Part shown: positions 1-8,500 of the stretch, piece after piece
Layout: every line of letters starts with the position of its first letter
Numbering within the stretch: the stretch's first letter is position 1
NCBI RefSeq assembly: GCF_000378405.1
Contig: NZ_KB899636.1
Span: 376,645 to 416,132 of the forward strand
Reading direction: 5' to 3'
DNA: 39,488 nt
From: Succinimonas amylolytica DSM 2873
Lineage (GTDB): Bacteria; Pseudomonadota; Gammaproteobacteria; Enterobacterales; Succinivibrionaceae
Program-made: the position numbers and the translations under genes
The notes under the pieces: generated by a model
Told to the model about the DNA's origin: nothing
Database searches by the model: none
Seen by the model: the letters and a program-made list of their open reading frames with translations, nothing else

Positions 1-24
1 AAGAAAGCTTTTCTTGGTGTTCAT
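1..24 (-). CDS. Start of a truncated gene at the window edge
   Basis: On the minus strand an AGGAG ribosome-binding site (30-34) sits five bases before an ATG at 24-22. The eight visible codons read MNTKKSFL, which could begin a signal peptide. The rest lies outside the window, so no function can be given. Upstream (40-170) there are repeated GACAAA motifs and a small inverted repeat that could be its control region. Confidence 0.35.
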
Positions 25-39
25 GCCTACTCCTGTTAA

Positions 40-71
40 GACAAATGTTATTTGTCTCTACATTGACAAAT
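40..71. repeat. GACAAAT repeats and inverted repeat upstream of the edge gene
   Basis: GACAAAT (40-46) and ATTTGTC (50-56) form a perfect 7-bp inverted repeat with a 3-base centre. GACAAAT recurs at 65-71, and GACAAA at 105-110 and 162-167. The inverted repeat lies directly before the ribosome-binding site of the edge gene, where an operator could sit. No known regulator is recognised. Confidence 0.35.
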
Positions 72-177
72 CTTATTTAATCTTAAGGGAAAAGGCAAGA
101 TTTAGACAAAAGTTATTACTGAAAATGTGACATATGTTAATTAAATTTGGAATGGTTTTTGGACAAAGCTTGTTTGA

Positions 178-942
178 CTAACACACGTACTTTATTCCTT
201 TTTCGGTCATATATGACACATTGCCTTCGGAGTACAGTGCGGAATCCCCGCAAAGGTATATGTATCCATCATCGGTATACCTCCTGAAGCTTTCAAAGAC
301 CTTTGTCATTCTGCCGAAAGCGTACGTGTCATTGGTATTGCCGCTCTCAGGCTCCATGTAAAGAGGAATGCCGGTTGCGTTATCAACCATCATCTGTTCC
401 ATAATCTGGACTAATTCGGGATGGGCATCTCTGCTGTATCCAAAGGTAACATTGATTTTATGGGGTTCATCGTAATTGACTGCGGTGTTATCCTCATGGA
501 ACATACGCTCTTTGCCATGGTAATGGAAGCTGGTGCTGTCAATGTTCACACTCCCGATTTTGCGTCCAAGGCTATCCATAATGCCCAGAGCCAGCTCGGA
601 AAATAAAGGTGTCAGACCATATTCGTACAGCGCATCCATGGTACGGCCTATAACATCATCGTTAAACCAGGCTTTATGGTATTCTATTCCCAGCATGGCC
701 TCAACATCTCTGGCCTCGAAAAAGGTGTTGCTCATATACAGTGGCCGGGTGGTATAGCCAAGCCCGTTCAATATCATCAGAGCAACAACCTGACCATGAG
801 TAAAATGTCCGGCATTATTACTGAACTTGGGAAGCCTGGAATCGATCTTCTCGATAATTCCGGTCTCCCGAATAAAAGCTCCAACCAGTCCCAAATGCCC
901 CATGGTTAAAGGTTTAAGCAGCTCTCTCGGAATAACGGCCAT
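178..942 (-). pseudogene. Truncated IS1634/IS4-type transposase (N-terminal half)
   Basis: This 254-residue protein resembles the N-terminal half of IS1634-group DDE transposases with a DUF4277-like start. The ATG at 942 is preferred over an upstream TTG because GGGGGA lies just before it. The first two catalytic aspartates appear to be present, D135 in NIDSTSFH and D233 in CGDSALYS. The reading frame stops at 178, before the region that would hold the catalytic glutamate; family members are usually about 500-600 residues. The 177 bases beyond show no continuation in any frame. It differs clearly in sequence from the intact transposase at 36939, so the two are not copies. It should be inactive for transposition. 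Confidence 0.75.
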
Positions 943-1430
943 GACATCCCCCAAAATTGGCAATAATCGCCGTATTCTAGGGAAATAAAATCGCCTGCCA
1001 CAAGCGAGATAATATTAAAGCGATCCTTGTATCACATTTTAAAAATAAATATTTTATATATGTATTTTTTTGTGATAAACCCCTATATTAATTGACGTCA
1101 CAACATGCTAGTCTCAAAAAAGGAATTTGAAATTCCTCCAGCCCTTTATAAAAAGTGGTAATTAAGCAATCTCAACTGCGAAATGTAAGTAAAAACTCAA
1201 ACATGATTCTGATTTACTGGATCCTGAGGACACCGCCTGTGGTGATTAAGGGAGGATCAGGAATTTAAAGAACAGACTGTCAAGATTATATGGAAAGAGG
1301 TGTCACAAAATTTCAGCGGAGATGGTCATGTAGGGGCGTAATTTTCAAAAATCTGGAGCAGGAATCTATGATTTTAAGGATATTTCTGGAAGCCAAAATC
1401 CGGACAAACTAACAAATCAGCGACACCGAT
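943..1430. other. Gene-free stretch between IS remnant and intron ORF
   Basis: No open frame with a credible start is visible. It contains short structured segments such as CCTGAGGACACCGCCTGTGG near 1227 that may be decayed group II intron domains I-III, because the intron reverse transcriptase remnant starts right after. The 5' intron boundary could not be located. The left part may include the end of the truncated IS. Confidence 0.4.
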
Positions 1431-1431
1431 A

Positions 1432-1775
1432 ACTCTTGAGAGAATACTCGAAAGGAAGACCTTGCGGAAGCACTTAGGAAGGTGGTCAGCAACAAAGGCG
1501 GTGCCGGAGTTGATGGCATGAAAACCCTTCAGTTAAGATGTTACATATTGGAACACCCTAATGAAATCTCGGAAGCGGTGAGAAACGGGACTTACACCCC
1601 GAAACCTATATTCAGGAAAAGGGCGAAGCGAGTTCCTTTAAAATCCGAATATGCGTATTCCTCTAATAGGTACTGGACTATGTCCATGACTCCTGTGATT
1701 CACAGAATTCTTAGTAATAAGCGTCTGCTGAGTGAGGGATGGGCTACTTTGGAACAGTTTGCGTGGAAGGGCTGA
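1432..1775 (+). pseudogene. ltrA: Group II intron reverse transcriptase/maturase, frameshifted and internally deleted
   Basis: The remnant starts with LERILERKTL in one frame (from about 1435), then continues one frame over as AEALRKVVSNKGGAGVDGM and NGTYTPKPIFRK, the typical N-terminal block of LtrA-type intron-encoded proteins. At about codon 50 of the second frame it jumps to YWTMSMTPVIHRILSNKRL, the typical extreme C-terminus. The whole catalytic centre, including the YADD polymerase motif, the maturase X domain and any endonuclease domain, is missing. Intact proteins are about 420-600 residues. So a frameshift plus a large in-frame deletion have removed activity. The intron 3' RNA domains follow directly downstream. 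Confidence 0.85.
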
Positions 1776-1802
1776 TATATTTACTTCTGCGTTTATCGTT
1801 TT

Positions 1803-1870
1803 GAACCGCCGAATGCGGATCCGCACGTTCGGTGGTGTGGGAGGGGTGAGTTAGGATCCCCCTACCCGAT
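1803..1870 (+). mobile_element. Group II intron 3' end, domains V and VI
   Basis: Bases 1803-1837 fold as a domain V hairpin. CCGCCGAA pairs with TTCGGTGG, a two-base CG bulge follows on the 3' side, then TGCG pairs with CGCA around a GATC tetraloop. The two-base bulge is the hallmark of domain V. GGGAGGGG and CCCCCTACCC form a domain VI-like stem, ending at about 1870 in CTACCCGAT, a usual 3' end for bacterial group II introns. The RNA end therefore looks preserved although the encoded maturase is broken; splicing could only occur with a maturase from elsewhere and an intact 5' half, which I could not identify. Confidence 0.8.
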
Positions 1871-2295
1871 TACGCAAAAAGCGTCACTACGATAAAAGAA
1901 CTGCAGACTAAACGTAACTTATTATTCAGGTATGTAGAGAAACAGATATATTAAGCGTAAATTCGCTCAATGAATTTACGCTTAATATAACTCATAAAAA
2001 AATAAAATAAAACTGCTATTTGGAAATAATGATAATGTAGTAACACCCAATTAAAAAATTATAAAAGGATCTATTAAGCAAAAATGACAAAATACCAAAG
2101 CTTTAACATGGAGTGCCCCATTATAAAATGCCTAGCTGTTCTATAAAAAATACAACCAGGGTTCGAGTACAAACTAAAGCACAACAAATGACTTTCATTT
2201 ACTGGCAAACAACTAATGGATCACCACTAATAAAACATCAAGAAACTGAGATTTTAGCACTCTGACAAAAGATAGTAGGAAGTTAAGAAATAAGA
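1871..2295. other. Gene-free AT-rich stretch before the tRNA genes
   Basis: No credible coding frame is visible on either strand. It carries one strong perfect hairpin (1948-1988, listed separately). The remainder is AT-rich and lies downstream of the leftward tRNA-Leu gene; no convincing terminator for the tRNA transcript was recognised. Confidence 0.5.
1948..1988. repeat. Perfect 17-bp inverted repeat (hairpin)
   Basis: ATATTAAGCGTAAATTC at 1948-1964 is exactly complementary to 1972-1988, with the 7-base loop GCTCAAT. There is no run of T directly after the stem on either strand, so it is not a standard intrinsic terminator. It may be the end of a small mobile element or a recombination site. 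Confidence 0.85.
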
Positions 2296-2380
2296 TGGTG
2301 CGAATGGAGGGACTCGAACCCTCACGCCTTACGGTACAAACACCTGAAGCTTGCGCGTCTACCAATTCCGCCACATTCGC
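2296..2380 (-). tRNA. tRNA-Leu(CAG)
   Basis: The minus strand gives an 85-base class II tRNA with acceptor stem GCGAATG paired to CATTCGC, a GGTAGACGC D-loop region typical of tRNA-Leu, anticodon loop TTCAGGT (anticodon CAG), a variable arm, the TTCGAGTCC T-loop, and an encoded 3' ACCA. It is very like E. coli tRNA-Leu(CAG). It follows tRNA-Arg by 6 bases and should be cotranscribed with it. Confidence 0.97.
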
Positions 2381-2386
2381 TTTAAA

Positions 2387-2463
2387 TGGCGCTCCCGACG
2401 GGAATCGAACCCATGACCTTTGCCTTCGGAGGGCACTACTCTATCCAACTGAGCTACGGAAGC
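2387..2463 (-). tRNA. tRNA-Arg(CCG)
   Basis: The minus strand gives a 77-base tRNA with acceptor stem GCTTCCG paired to CGGGAGC, D-arm TAGCTCAGTTGGATAGAG, anticodon stem GCC/GGC with loop CTCCGAA (anticodon CCG), T-loop GGTTCGATTCC, and an encoded 3' GCCA. It resembles E. coli tRNA-Arg(CCG). It is the first gene of a two-tRNA unit. Confidence 0.96.
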
Positions 2464-2481
2464 ACTGCAAAGAATATGGGT

Positions 2482-2509
2482 ATTATATAAAACCCAAACA
2501 GTTCGTCAA
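2482..2509 (-). promoter_or_regulatory. Sigma70-type promoter of the tRNA-Arg/tRNA-Leu unit
   Basis: On the minus strand a -35 box TTGACG (2509-2504) is separated by 16 bases from a perfect -10 box TATAAT (2487-2482). Transcription should start about 12 bases before tRNA-Arg. The near-consensus boxes fit a stable-RNA promoter. Confidence 0.8.
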
Positions 2510-2576
2510 TATTTTTCCATACATTTTATCAATAATGTAGGATCGCCAACATCAAAAGCTCAAAAAATAATCATTA

Positions 2577-3929
2577 TTATTCCTGTTCTTTTTCAGCAGA
2601 CTCCTCATTGTCCAAGGTTCCTAAAACCATTGAAAGATCATAGAGGTCAGAATTCTTGGCAACATCCCATTCCTTGTTAATCATTTTTGTTTTACCATTA
2701 AGAGTGACTCTTGCAAAATACTTTGAATCCGCATTCTTGTAAAGATCGAAGACCAGCAGAGAATTCAAAGGTGCATAATCTGAAACTGAAAACCCCCCCA
2801 GTTCACCACTTACTTTCTCTGAAGTATTACCATCACCAAACTCTTCTTTGAACAAATAACTTTCAAGAGAGATAAGAGCTCTAGCGTCTAAAATCATAAC
2901 CTTAACTGGTTCTTCACTATTAATCGCAACTAGATCGTCGACAATTCCCCTTACGATCCGTTTTCCGGAATTCATTCCTATGCGATTATTTTTAAAACCA
3001 GGACCAAACTTATAATAGGCTATATGATCCTCCATTTTAGCAAAATACTCTCTCTCGTTTGGCCTAATAATAGTGTCCATCAAAGAAGAATATTTCTGGG
3101 CAAGGAAAGGATCAATATTTGGAAGAATCTGGTAAAAAAGGTAAAGATCGTTGACAAAATCCTTGTCATCAATTCTCGATGTTCCAGTTGAAAATCCTAA
3201 ATGAACCAATTCATCAATTTTAACCTTTTTCAAAATTCTGGGAAGTACACTTTCGATGTAAGATTTATACTGTTTATCTACTCGCATCTTTCCTAATGCT
3301 TTTTCCAAATCCGGATAGTTATTAAGGTAGTTTTTATATTCAGTATTGTAAAAAAATGCCAATGTGTTTTCATCTTTAATTTCATCATACACAATAACAT
3401 TATCTTCTGGGAGATTGTTGGTGATTCCCAAAACAAACTTCTCCCCAGTTTCTAATCCTAAAGGATCTCCATCATAAACGAACTGAATATTAATTTCCTT
3501 GTCGTAAGTAGCCTTTGAATTGATCAATTTAGCTCGAGACTTACCAAAATCCGTTCCTAGTCTATTTACTTCTCCTATGCCTACAGGAGTAAGCGCAGTC
3601 TTTGACAACTTTGTTATCGTCGGACGAAGTTGCTTCATAAGGTTAAACAACTCGGTTCCCTCGTCTGTAAGTTGCTTCTCCTTATCACAGCGCGCCATAG
3701 CATGATAAAAATCATCAAAATTATTAATATTCTGATACCCCATGGCTCCTTTTGAAACTACTGCAAAACTGTAAACATGACTGTATCCGCTATAGTCAAC
3801 AACGTTCATACTTTCACTGTTGTAGGAATTCTCTGTCCTGAAAACATAATCACCACTAGCATTAGCAACACTAAAAAAAGAAATAACACTACCTACAAAA
3901 AAAGCGGCAGCAATTTTGGTAATCTTCAT
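2577..3929 (-). CDS. Exported histidine-phosphatase-superfamily protein lacking catalytic residues
   Basis: This is a 450-residue protein with a signal peptide (about residues 1-24, basic MKITK, hydrophobic core, ANA-S cleavage-like site). The ATG at 3929 is chosen over a TTG four codons upstream. The pattern follows branch-2 histidine phosphatases of the phytase/MINPP type: a block at 54-65 where RHG should stand, ALTPVGIGEVNRLG (112-125), YYKFGPGF (305-312), then VKVMILDARALISL (342-355) where MINPP enzymes have the HAE motif, and a C-terminal PLNSLLVFDLY block like the usual PPGSxLVFE. The nucleophile motif reads SKG (59-61) and HAE reads DAR (348-350), so both catalytic sites appear lost. 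I infer a periplasmic pseudophosphatase, perhaps binding a phosphorylated ligand. It lies 58 bases downstream of gyrB, beyond a hairpin. Family assignment is by pattern only and moderately sure. Confidence 0.6.
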   Translation of the reverse strand: MKITKIAAAFFVGSVISFFSVANASGDYVFRTENSYNSESMNVVDYSGYSHVYSFAVVSKGAMGYQNINNFDDFYHAMARCDKEKQLTDEGTELFNLMKQLRPTITKLSKTALTPVGIGEVNRLGTDFGKSRAKLINSKATYDKEINIQFVYDGDPLGLETGEKFVLGITNNLPEDNVIVYDEIKDENTLAFFYNTEYKNYLNNYPDLEKALGKMRVDKQYKSYIESVLPRILKKVKIDELVHLGFSTGTSRIDDKDFVNDLYLFYQILPNIDPFLAQKYSSLMDTIIRPNEREYFAKMEDHIAYYKFGPGFKNNRIGMNSGKRIVRGIVDDLVAINSEEPVKVMILDARALISLESYLFKEEFGDGNTSEKVSGELGGFSVSDYAPLNSLLVFDLYKNADSKYFARVTLNGKTKMINKEWDVAKNSDLYDLSMVLGTLDNEESAEKEQE

Positions 3930-3957
3930 AACAAACCCCAAAAAGAAAGTACAAACG

Positions 3958-3974
3958 GGGAGTATTGTACTCCC
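3958..3974 (-). terminator. Hairpin downstream of gyrB
   Basis: GGGAGTA (3958-3964) and TACTCCC (3968-3974) form a perfect 7-bp stem with a 3-base loop, 14 bases after the gyrB stop. On the minus strand it is followed by CGTTTGTACTTTCTTTTT, so the T-tract is delayed. It is a likely partial terminator or processing site between gyrB and the phosphatase-like gene. Confidence 0.5.
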
Positions 3975-3987
3975 TCAATACTTACAA

Positions 3988-6441
3988 TTACACATCGAGT
4001 TCCGCCAAATGAGAGTTAGCCACAATAAAATCGCGCCGTGGCTCAACTACATCTCCCATGAGCTTTGAAAACTCCTTATCAGCCTCAATTGCATCGTCGA
4101 TTGTCACTTTGAGGAATACTCGATTTTCTGGATCCATTGTCGTATCGTACAATTCATCAGGATTCATTTCACCCAACCCCTTAAAACGGGTAATATCTAT
4201 TCCCCGCAAGGCAATTTTTATAAGAATGTCATAAACCTGACCAAAATCTCTAAAATTATCGTATCTGTTTTCACCAATCATTAAATAGGCATCAGGCTCC
4301 AAGAGCCCTACAATCAAATTGCTAACTTCGGCAATTGCCTTATAATCTAAACCTACAAGAAAGTGGTACGGCAACAACTGCCCACGATCTACACCATTAT
4401 GTCGAACAAAAATTTTCGGCAACCAAACGTTATTAGCAGGATCATATTCAACTTCTGTCCTGAATCGCAACCCCGAATTTTCCTGAAGTTTCAAACGATT
4501 TTCAAATTCAGCAGTCCACTCAAGAACCTTTTCCTTACTGTTCAAATCACTTTCGGATATGCGACGAACAAAAAGAAGCTGTTTGGTAAGCATCTTCGGA
4601 ATTTCTCTATCAACTCTGTCCAGAACAGCAAAAATATTCATATACTTCAGAAATATCTTTTCCAACGGCTCACCAAAAATAGGAGCTGCAGCAGAATTCA
4701 CATATAATTTTGCCTTATCTAAAGCTAAAGAAGTCTCGTACTGATTTTTCTCCTTTTCATCGACTATAAACCTAACCTGTTTACCTTTTGAATATCTGTA
4801 CAAAGGTGGCTGCGCAATATAAACATACCCTCTTTCAATAATATCCGGCATCCTTCTATAAAAGAATGTCAAAAGTAATATTCTGATATGAGCACCATCC
4901 ACATCAGCATCAGTCATAATAACCACATTATGATAACGAATATTATCAGGATTGTAGTCGTCATTACCGACGCTACCGCAACCTAATACTTTGGTCAAAA
5001 TACCAATAGTCGAATCCAAATCAAAGGTAATCTGATTTAGTTTATCTGTAGAAGTTTTTTCAACATTTAATATTTTTCCCCTAAGAGGCAAAATTGCCTG
5101 AAACTCTGGATCCCGCCCTTTTTTTGCAGATCCACCTGCTGAATCCCCCTCTACAATATAAAGCTCTCTTACGGCAGGATCTTTTGATACACAGTCGGTT
5201 AGTTTTTTTGTCATGCCGCCAGTAAAATCTTTTTTATTACTATCTCGAATTTGGCGAGCTTTAATTCTATAACGGGCAGCGCTTAATATTTTTTCAATAA
5301 TAACTTTGGACTCGTTCGGATTCTCGTTCAAATATTCATAAAGCTTTTCGTTAATAACAGAACTTACTGCCGCTGAAACCTCAGATGAAACAAGTTTATC
5401 CTTAGTTTGAGAAGAAAATTTTGGATCAGGAACCTTTACTGAAACAATAGCAGAAATACCTTCTCGGAAATCTTCTGTCTGTATATCAATTTTTTCTTTC
5501 TTATTGATAATTATTGATTCCGAATATTTCTTTAGCGAATTTGAAAGACCTCGTCTAAAACCTTCAAGATGGGTACCACCATCCTTCTGAGGAATATTAT
5601 TAGTAAAACAAAATACGCTTTCGTTATAAGAATCAACCCACTGAATAGCGACCTCAACCTCTATACCATCATCACCACGCGTCTGATGACAATAAAAAAT
5701 CTTATTAGTGAGTTTTTCCTTGTCCTCGTTTAAAAAATTAATAAAGGCCTCAATACCACCCTGATAATGAAAAACCTCCTCCTTCTTTGGAGAACATCTT
5801 TCATCAACAAGAACAATTTTCACACCAGAATTCAGAAAAGATAATTCCCTAAGCCTTTTTTCTAAAACCTTGTAATCAAAAATGATATTTGAAAAAACTG
5901 TATCACTAGGCCAAAATCGGACATCCGTACCAGTTTCTTCCAAAGAACAATCAGCTATTGGCTCAATCGGAGCAACAGGTTTTCCACCATCTTTATAGGT
6001 TTGCTGCCATATTTTTCCATTTCTTTTTATAGTGAGGACAAGTTTATCTGATAATGCATTCACCACAGAAACACCGACACCATGAAGTCCTCCAGAAACC
6101 TTATAATTATTCTGATCGAACTTACCTCCGGCATGAAGAACCGTCATAACAAGTTCGGCTGCCGATACCCCTTCCTCTTCATTGATATCTACAGGTATTC
6201 CACGTCCATCATCATTAACTGAAACCGAACCGTCGGCATGAATTGTTACTAACACTCTATCACAATAGCCAGCCAAAGCCTCATCAATGGAATTATCAAC
6301 AACCTCAAAAACCATATGATGCAAGCCTGACCCATCGTCAGTATCGCCTATATACATGCCTGGACGCTTGCGCACTGCATCAAGCCCCTTAAGAACCTTT
6401 ATAGAATTTCCGTTGTAATCGTTATTAACTTCAGCACACAT
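3988..6441 (-). CDS. gyrB: DNA gyrase subunit B
   Basis: GyrB is the ATPase and TOPRIM subunit that, with GyrA, introduces negative supercoils. The 817 residues are close to E. coli length (804), which implies the ~165-residue TOPRIM insertion of gammaproteobacterial GyrB. Visible motifs are the GHKL ATP site EVVDNSIDEALAG (near 45-60) and GGLHGVGVSVVNALS (near 115-130), the TOPRIM EGDSAGGSAKKGRD (about 430), PLRGKILNVEK and MTDADVDGAHIR (about 500). The C-terminus is near GLGEMNPDELYDTTMDP. The start ATG at 6441 follows AGGAAA. A TATAAT-like box on the minus strand at 6552-6557 could drive it; no good -35 was seen. Unlike the common dnaA-dnaN-recF-gyrB operon, it is separated from recF by about 2.5 kb holding a gene desert and a small divergent gene, so it must have its own promoter. 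Confidence 0.98.
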   Translation of the reverse strand: MCAEVNNDYNGNSIKVLKGLDAVRKRPGMYIGDTDDGSGLHHMVFEVVDNSIDEALAGYCDRVLVTIHADGSVSVNDDGRGIPVDINEEEGVSAAELVMTVLHAGGKFDQNNYKVSGGLHGVGVSVVNALSDKLVLTIKRNGKIWQQTYKDGGKPVAPIEPIADCSLEETGTDVRFWPSDTVFSNIIFDYKVLEKRLRELSFLNSGVKIVLVDERCSPKKEEVFHYQGGIEAFINFLNEDKEKLTNKIFYCHQTRGDDGIEVEVAIQWVDSYNESVFCFTNNIPQKDGGTHLEGFRRGLSNSLKKYSESIIINKKEKIDIQTEDFREGISAIVSVKVPDPKFSSQTKDKLVSSEVSAAVSSVINEKLYEYLNENPNESKVIIEKILSAARYRIKARQIRDSNKKDFTGGMTKKLTDCVSKDPAVRELYIVEGDSAGGSAKKGRDPEFQAILPLRGKILNVEKTSTDKLNQITFDLDSTIGILTKVLGCGSVGNDDYNPDNIRYHNVVIMTDADVDGAHIRILLLTFFYRRMPDIIERGYVYIAQPPLYRYSKGKQVRFIVDEKEKNQYETSLALDKAKLYVNSAAAPIFGEPLEKIFLKYMNIFAVLDRVDREIPKMLTKQLLFVRRISESDLNSKEKVLEWTAEFENRLKLQENSGLRFRTEVEYDPANNVWLPKIFVRHNGVDRGQLLPYHFLVGLDYKAIAEVSNLIVGLLEPDAYLMIGENRYDNFRDFGQVYDILIKIALRGIDITRFKGLGEMNPDELYDTTMDPENRVFLKVTIDDAIEADKEFSKLMGDVVEPRRDFIVANSHLAELDV

Positions 6442-6698
6442 AAAACTTTCCTAAAATATGCACAGGCAGGCACAGTCTGTAATTATTAGAATATTTTGTT
6501 ATCTTGCAAACTATCATCTGTTCACAAAAAATTCAATACAACAACCGGTGTATTATAGCCCAAAGTCCAAAAAATCGCTATAAAAAGCACATTCCACCGT
6601 ATTATCACATTTAATTCAAACTTTCAAATATGGTAATATTGGCAATGACGACAAAATTATTTATACAACTTATTCTGTATCAACATAGGAACACATAA

Positions 6699-6911
6699 AT
6701 GAAAATCATCATTAGAGCTCCCTTATGGATGAAAATAGCTTATGGTATTGGGATATTAATGTTATTAGCAGGAATTTCATGCCACTTTATAGGAATCCCT
6801 GACATTCCTGATGAATGGATGGCTTTCTTTCTGATCGGCGGAGTGGTACTTATTACTCCTTACCATTTCGTTTCTTTAAGAGAAATGCTAAAACTACGAC
6901 CTAAAAGTTAA
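6699..6911 (+). CDS. Small two-helix membrane protein of unknown function
   Basis: The predicted 70-residue protein starts at an ATG 8 bases after AGGA. It has two hydrophobic segments, roughly residues 10-32 and 42-58, joined by a short PDIPDEW linker, and a basic C-terminus (LREMLKLRPKS). I do not recognise a family. It is divergent from gyrB and is the only apparent gene between gyrB and recF. A clear start signal and membrane-protein composition favour a real gene, but its size leaves doubt. Confidence 0.6.
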   Translation: MKIIIRAPLWMKIAYGIGILMLLAGISCHFIGIPDIPDEWMAFFLIGGVVLITPYHFVSLREMLKLRPKS

Positions 6912-7714
6912 TTAATAGTAATTTTTTTTCAAACCCTCAGAAGATTTCTGATCTTAATTCTGAGGTAATTCCAAAAATCACTTTCATCACCTTCTTTTGC
7001 AAAATTATAACTATAACAAAACCAGAACAGCCAAACAGAAAAAACTATAGAGTATATTGCATATTATTCTGATTTAATTCATCACACTATTTCAGTTATG
7101 TTAAATGTTAAATTTTTCATCTTATTCTTTAATATTCAAGCTTATCATTTTACCAAATTCTCATATCCAGACTTCCTTCTTTTAAATAAAAACAGATAAA
7201 ATTCTCTTAAAAAATATTACATTTTCAATATCTCACAAATTCTTTATATCACTCCCATTCATTAAACATTCATATTTAACTATTTCTTTTTCAAAAACAC
7301 TTCCATAATAATCTTCTATCCATCTTCCTAAAACCAATAAGCTAGAATCAGTATTTACAACTTACAGGCATACGAATTATCAAAAAAGACAATTATTCAT
7401 AAAAACTACAGACTGCCACATTATCGCTAGATAACTTACATTCACCTACTCTAGCAGAAATTGTGAAAGAATCATCTGTTATAAGATATATTAAAAACGA
7501 AACAAAACAATCTGTTAAAATTATTACCAGTAATTCATTTGAATAAACATTAGTTTTCAATTTCACCATAATGCGGTAACCACCTGTACAGGATTCATTT
7601 TCATATATTAATATTCTACAAGAGCCACTCCCCTTCTATTTTCAACTCAATATAATCATTAGTTGAATATGATCCTTTTCAACCCTTTGCATAATATTCA
7701 ATACTTCACCTCTC

Positions 7715-7740
7715 ATATATGTTCCATGTGGAACATATAT
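7715..7740. promoter_or_regulatory. parS-like site 1 (centre variant)
   Basis: The core TGTTCCATGTGGAACA (7720-7735) differs from the perfect palindrome only in the central CG, which is TG. The 12-base arms ATATATGTTCCA and TGGAACATATAT are exactly complementary, so this site has the longest arms of the set. The altered centre may weaken ParB binding. Confidence 0.7.
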
Positions 7741-7961
7741 TCAAAAAAAAATAATTCGACCAACTTGATCAAAAGATATCAATAGTAAAAACTGGTAAAG
7801 ATTGTCGATTTCTATTTTGCTAAAACTGACTCTATAATAGTCATTCAATTTATCAAATATAAAATATTATTATGACACCTAATCTAAGACTAATATCCCC
7901 CTTCTATCCTTACACATTACATAGTAAGATAGGAAAACAGAATCACTATCTCTCCCCCTCT

Positions 7962-7977
7962 TGTTCCACGTGGAACA
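7962..7977. promoter_or_regulatory. parS: parS site 2 (perfect palindrome)
   Basis: TGTTCCACGTGGAACA is a perfect 16-bp palindrome. It differs from the widely conserved chromosomal parS TGTTNCACGTGAAACA at one position, which restores full symmetry. A ParB gene is encoded at 23024 in this window. Confidence 0.85.
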
Positions 7978-8013
7978 TTATTCATAAACAATTCTGTACA
8001 GACTACGACTGAT

Positions 8014-8029
8014 TGTTCCACGTGAAACC
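8014..8029. promoter_or_regulatory. parS: parS site 3
   Basis: TGTTCCACGTGAAACC matches the conserved TGTTNCACGTGAAACA at all but the last base. It lies 52 bases from site 2, the closest pair in the cluster. Confidence 0.85.
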
Positions 8030-8231
8030 ACCAATAACCTATCCATTATATATTTTGGGATTACAGAGAGTAACAGAAAGAAATATCGTAACCTACGACA
8101 TCCTAAATCAGATAAATATTACCAAATTAACAAGTTCCAGACAGGTAAAAGCTTAGTAAGACATACAAAATGCTACCGTAAGATTTTTCAGCAATTTCAA
8201 AAATTGATAGTCAATCACTTCAATATAAACT

Positions 8232-8247
8232 TGTTCCACGTGGAACT
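8232..8247. promoter_or_regulatory. parS: parS site 4
   Basis: TGTTCCACGTGGAACT keeps the full GTTCCACGTGGAAC core and differs from site 2 only in the last base. Confidence 0.82.
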
Positions 8248-8500
8248 ATCTATAATCCTATTCATTAAGCAAAATATTGATTCAGAGGACTGACTTGTAT
8301 GATTTGGACAATTGTAAACAATCAAATAACAACTTCGCAAACAAGAATGGAAATATTAAATATTTGAGCAACATTATAAAGGTATGAGATACCTCATTGA
8401 ATCAGCCGTAAACCTATTATAAAAACATACTACATTTAAAATTTAAGTAATTATATTTAGAACAAAATTCAAACTGGTAAAAAATCAAGAAAACTATCAA

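Noticed and set aside
2295-2540. An 81-codon rightward open frame
   Set aside because: It runs antisense through the two tRNA genes; the frame is a by-product of tRNA sequence.
6935-6965. Hairpin after the small membrane gene as a terminator
   Set aside because: The loop is 15 bases and no T-run follows on the plus strand; T-run exists only for the opposite strand, where no gene enters.
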